A DNA stretch of 64,000 nucleotides from Gavia stellata (taxonomy: Eukaryota > Chordata > Aves > Gaviiformes > Gaviidae): positions 3,472,001 to 3,536,000 of the forward strand of contig NC_082613.1 of assembly GCF_030936135.1 (NCBI RefSeq), written 5' to 3'. The notes beneath the pieces were generated by a model. It saw nothing but the letters and a program-made list of their open reading frames with translations. It was not told where the DNA came from and made no database searches. Positions 59,101 through 64,000 of the stretch are shown here, one piece after another. Positions within the stretch are counted from its first letter, which is position 1. Every line of letters begins with the position of its first letter. Both the position numbers and the translations under genes were made by a program.

Positions 59101-62100
59101 CCATTATGGGCTGTAATCACAAGTGGAAAATACTTGGTTTCACAGCATTTAAGTGGAAGTGCCTGTGATTGCTGTTTTACACGCAACCACTTATTTTTAG
59201 TCCCCTTTGTTGCATTAACAGTCTTTTGGAAACAGCCCCAAGAAGCGCCTTTGTTTCTGCAGCAGCAGGCTGTCCAGTTCAGTGCTCCCTGCCTCCGGAC
59301 CCGCTCCTCACACCTTGCCCTGGCTGATGGGTACAGCTGGGACTCTGGTGAATCTGGAGGTGACTGTTGCCCCTTCCTTTTCCTGCGTGATGTGTGATGG
59401 ACAGTGGATGCTGTGTTCCCACCGTTGCTAAGCGATTCCTTATTAAAAAGGGCATCAGATCTTCTTGTAACTGGTTTATCTGAGAGTTGCAAGGGTTTTC
59501 CAAATGAATGGCCACAAGAGGTGACAAACCTGCTTGGAGGAGACTTGTTTTAGGAGCCACTCTGCTGGGAAGAGCGGGGTCAGGATTCTGAGTTGTTATT
59601 ACAAATTATCCCATGGCAATGGATTGTATTCCTGGTCCTGCTGGACTGTTACTGGTAGGAAGCCTGTTTTAAAACACCTTCTCCAGTTTTTACCACAAAC
59701 AAATTGTAGAGAACAAAGCCAAGGAGGATTTTAAACAGGATTTTAAAATAATTTGTAATAATTAAAAATTCATAATAACAGACTAATAGGGGAGCTTCAA
59801 AGGCTTCAGAGATAAGAATGCCCCTGCCTTTCACATATGAACTAACAGAAGAAAACCCGTAACTACCTTTTTTAATACCACACTAAATATCCAATTGGGC
59901 AGGATTCAGGTATTCCCACAGCTCCATTTTCATTCTTATCTCTCATCCATTCCTCTGCCGAGAACATGTTTCTGTTTCAGTTATAAAGCCCTCCTAGATA
60001 TTGATTTTGCATTCTCTGTTGCTATAACAAACTACACACCAGCATTGATGTGAATCAGGCAGACACAGCACTGAGGTAACAACAGTTTAGTCTACAGAAG
60101 GAAATGACAAAGTGCCCTGTGCGGACGTGTTGTGAAAATAACAGGCTTTAATGATAGCAGCTCTGCACTGGAATCAGCTCACTAGGAAAATCTGAAGCCC
60201 TGGCATGGCAACAGCAGTTCTGCCTTTGCTTTACCGTGGCCGGATGGATGGTACTGGGTGGCATCAGTGACAGCAGCTCCCTGATGTCTGCAGTGCCTGT
60301 GTGATCCTGGTGGGCACCAAGAAGGAGAACAGGGAAAATATTTCTAGTTCAGGTGCCTGGGGATAAAACCAAGGAGGAGGCTTTGCTCCAGCCTGGCACC
60401 TGAGCTCTGTAGCAACAACAGTTGCAATCATCAAATCCAAATCTACTTTATTATTCCCTTAATCGGGAAGATAAGCTCATTGGGTTTAATGGGTGGCTAA
60501 CATCACTTGGTTTTATTGTGTGGTCGGAGACTGCTGATTGTTATCTGCGTTTAGACTGCCATCAGGGCTGGTACAGAAGTGCTGGTGATGCCTTGTGATA
60601 TTACAGCTACCATGGGTATGAGCTCAACATGCCAAATTCCAGAAGAAGGAGCCACATCCAAGCTTGGGATTTAGTGAAATTGGTGAAGACTTCCCATAGA
60701 TGTTTGTGGACTGTTGATTAGGCTGTTTACAAGGAAGGTGTCCGCAGATTAGGTGATTTCATTTACAGCCAGAGGGCATTAGGTATTTTTGCAGATCTTT
60801 CAGTAAGCAGGCACAGAATGATACCTGCTGAGCCATCAACCAGAGACGCCACGAATAACAGGGCATTACTTGTTAAGTGGCAAAGCAAAAGGAATTTGAG
60901 CTTTAGAGCCTCCCACCTGAGCAAAAAGGATGGACCTCTCCTCTGTCCCATGAATGACATGGGTGCTTCCCTTGTGAAAATCCTGCTAGTTCTGGTCGTA
61001 ATAGTTCCTGTGCTGGGTGGGAGAGGTGGCACTGAGCAGGAGGAACCCAAACTGATCTAGACAGTGGGCAGGGGAATTTGTTTCTTGGTGATTTCCTTCT
61101 TTTTTTCAGGCCACGTAGGTAGAGGGAAAAACAACGTTTTGTAGATATTTTAAGTACACAGCTCTCTTGAGGCCACATGGTTTGAAAATAAACTGAAGGT
61201 TTCACCTGTTACCTGGCTGGTACTTCACTGAGCAAACCAGGGGCCTGCAGACAGAAAACATTAGATGGAAAGACTTCCTATTTTGCAAAAGAAAATCAAA
61301 GCCTGTAAACATGGCAGTAGCCTCCGTTATATCTTCTGGGGTTGTACTTAATAATTTAACCTTCAAGTCTGGATGTTTTGCAAAGCAAATGTTTATTAGG
61401 GTATTAGAGGCATAGATGTGTAATTTTTGGGGTAGTAAAACCTGGCAAGAACTTTAATTTTAAAAGAAAAAAACCAAGCAAACATTGTTCCCATTCTGCT
61501 TCTATAGTGCCTCTAATCTTATGTTTCATTACGTATTCACATGGGTGTTTGAATCATTGTATAGAGTACCAGAATAAGAATTTAATCAGATTGCCAATTA
61601 ATTTGCAAAGAAACTTATTGAAAAAGCTGCTAAATGCAAGAAGTTTTGGCATTGTAATATAGAAGCTCACCAGGTGTCCATTTTTTAAATCTGAAGGACT
61701 CTAATGTAATCTGATGAATTGATTCCGTAATGAAGTTGCCGTGCTGAATTTCAAAGCCTTTGGCAGTGAAGGAAGCTATAATCTTTTGTTTCACCGGACC
61801 ACTGAGGTAGGATATATTTGCAAAACTGAATTAAACAGACTAAAAAGCTCTAGTCAAATGTTCTGTCAGGAACTAGAAAATTGAGTAGTAGGATACATAT
61901 ACATGTATCTATAGCTCTGCTTCCCCAACAGCAGTACGATGACTCACCGCATCTGCCTGTGACACACAGGGGACGGCGCTTCCCGAGTGGATTTACCACT
62001 GTGTCTGTCAGCTCTCCTAAAGCTTTCCCTATTACTATTTGTCCTGGGTCCTTCTAACCGTGCTCGATTACCTTACAAGCTGTGGTTCTGGGATTCTGCT

Positions 62101-64000
62101 CTGGATTACCAGCATCTTTTTCCCATCTGTGTATCATAACCCTGGAAATATCCTCGTTTTGTCTGCTAGTGATGAGATTTATCGTGCCCTGAGTCCCAGC
62201 TTTAGGAAACAACATTTCTACTTGATAAATCCCTTTTAATCAAGCAATATTAAGTGAAGAGAAATGGTAACATCTGAAATAAAAAATAAAACCTCCATCA
62301 AAGCTAAAGCTTAACCCCAATGTGCAAGAAACACAAAGAATTAACTGAAGTTTTCATTCACTCTCAGTTTTCATGTGGGAAGTGTTCAGGTACTGTCCTG
62401 ATGAGGGGTGGTATAAAATGGTTGCATAATACCAGAGAATTTAAAGAAAAGGGTGTACAAACCCAGTACAAAGATGCACAATTTCTGAGGAAATGTAGAG
62501 TTATAATTTATCTAGATAATGCTGCAGAAGGGTCTTGTATAAAGTCCAATCACCAGGAACTGAGACTCTCAGCAAAACTTTCCTTTGTCTTCAGAACACA
62601 CCTTGGAGCAGAGCATGTTCTTAAATACCGTGGCCATCCACACAGTTAATTTTTGCAAGGATGATCACTTAGGAGGAAGAGAATTAGAAAAATGCTTCAA
62701 TTTCATTTGCTATTCAGCTGCAGTAGTTTTTCAGGATAGATGGATGAAAAATTCTGTATTTCTAGGCAGGCAATAAGCCTTTGCCTTTGTCCTTTCTGTT
62801 GTTGAGATAGCTGCTAAATGTGTTTTTAAGTAGGAAGTTGTGTGAGACAAGAACTGAGATGTGTCCGAGTAAGGAGAAGCCTGATGCAACAGATCTGAAG
62901 CTTCCATTCAACCGAAAACTCAGGAACCCTGTTTTTTTGCTGAAGGAGTGAAATAACTCCTAGAAAAGCTGTCTCACAGTCATGGAAAACACAAATATTT
63001 CTATTAGGGCAGAAAACCAGCTGCAGGGGTAGGAAAATGCAGATAATAAGGCAGATGATTCCTTTCCAGGTCTGAGGGCATTGCCCAGCTTGCGGTACCC
63101 GAGGGATTTTTTTCACGTTCTTCCAAAGCATCTGGTGCTGCCACTGTCAGAGAAGGCGGGTGGAGTAAATGGACCTTGGAGGTGGTCCAACCTGGCAATT
63201 TCCACCTTTCTGAGAGATACAAAGTCAGTGCTCAGGTGTCGGGGAAAGGGCTGTGTTGCTGCATCTGTGTCTTTAAAATGTCCCCGCACTTGGCAGGGTT
63301 TCCCGCATCCAGAAGGCCAGACCAGAGTGGGTACCGCACACGACCAACAAAACAGCAGATGACGTGTGGTGTGAACTCCATGGAAACTTGTCATCCTTGG
63401 AAAAAGTGTACAGCTGCATCCTCTATGTCACTGTCATCTCCAGCTTTTGAGGCTTTAGAATATGTCCCTCTACTTCCCCCTCCTCTGCAGGAGACAGAAA
63501 AGATGCTTCTTCTGCATTTATTGCTCACTCTGCCAAGATCCTAAAGTGTCTGGTGTGCTAAAAACACTTAATAGCGCAGTGCGGAGCCGGCTGCTTTCCA
63601 TTCTTTCAATGCGCTGACAGCTCACTTCTGAAAGTTTTAACTGTAGAGAGGAAGCAATTTGTCTGCAATTTTTGATTATTATTTTTATTATTCAGCTTTA
63701 AGGGGGGATTCACAGTAGAAAGTGGTTTAGAGTTAGCGGCTCAGGAGGAAACAGGTATTTTCTGTGGACTTACAAAAGCATGTATGTCTTTTGCTGAGTT
63801 GATATCATTGCTCGGCTGACCCCCCTTGGATGGCTGCTCCCAGGGGACAGGGTGGTGGTATGATAGCAATCTGCTGGTGCTGCTTGCCAGAGGGTCAGCA
63901 ATGAATCCACAGTAGCAGAGATGACGCTGGGCAAATTGCAAACAGCATATGCCAGGGCAGAGAGAAATTGCAGGCAGAGGCTCCCAGATCCCCTCCGTTG
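47111..64000. other. Gene-poor AT-rich region right of MRGBP
   Basis: About 17 kb with no protein-coding exon I can support, no recognised RNA gene and no recent transposon. Small items only: an A/T-alternating stretch at about 52396-52413 and several short A or T runs. Open frames are all under about 135 codons, without family resemblance or splice context. By synteny the next gene should be NTSR1; its conserved last exon (TM7 and cytoplasmic tail) was not found on the minus strand. Confidence 0.65.

Noticed and set aside
59091..59492. A 133-codon minus-strand open frame
   Set aside because: No domain, no splice context, and an overlapping + frame of similar length; composition looks random.
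47111..64000. The 3' end of NTSR1
   Set aside because: No minus-strand sequence resembling its TM7 segment or conserved cytoplasmic tail was seen, so it is probably beyond the right edge.

Overview
This is a bird nuclear genome window. Three multi-exon vertebrate genes lie head-to-tail on the minus strand, with GT-AG introns, CpG-island promoters and two 5'-truncated CR1 LINE copies of avian type. From right to left in transcription order they are MRGBP (start codon at 45590, stop at 41109), OGFR (start at 38120, stop at 28189) and the 5' half of COL9A3 (start at 23941, running off the left edge). The same gene order occurs in human 20q13.33, which supports OGFR over its paralogue OGFRL1 and COL9A3 over the other type IX chains. 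All protein calls come from reading the exons and comparing with remembered family sequences; no database search was run. The species cannot be named from this window.

Layout. 1-23941: COL9A3 exons 20 to 1, all phase 0, mostly 54, 45 or 36 bp Gly-X-Y exons. The introns contain a young CR1 fragment (80-501), a perfect 18-bp x 12 minisatellite (16473-16686) and a decayed coiled-coil-like coding relic (about 12447-12623). 23942-28188: COL9A3 upstream region and OGFR 3' flank. 28189-38120: OGFR, seven coding exons, 679 codons. 38121-41108: OGFR CpG island and promoter, then MRGBP 3' flank. 41109-45590: MRGBP, five coding exons, 230 codons, with a long polyalanine tract. 45591-47110: CpG island interrupted by a 1-kb CR1. 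47111-64000: AT-rich DNA in which no gene was recognised; NTSR1, expected next by synteny, was not found and probably lies beyond the right edge.

The genes do not form one pathway. COL9A3 is a cartilage matrix collagen chain, OGFR is the opioid growth factor receptor, and MRGBP is a subunit of the NuA4/TIP60 acetyltransferase complex. Their proximity is conserved synteny, not an operon. No novel multi-gene system was found. The items most worth a second look are a Gly-to-Ala break in the COL9A3 triple helix, a reading-frame-compatible candidate cassette exon in OGFR intron 6, the MRGBP polyalanine expansion, the CR1 inside the MRGBP CpG island, and the perfect minisatellite next to a collagen exon.
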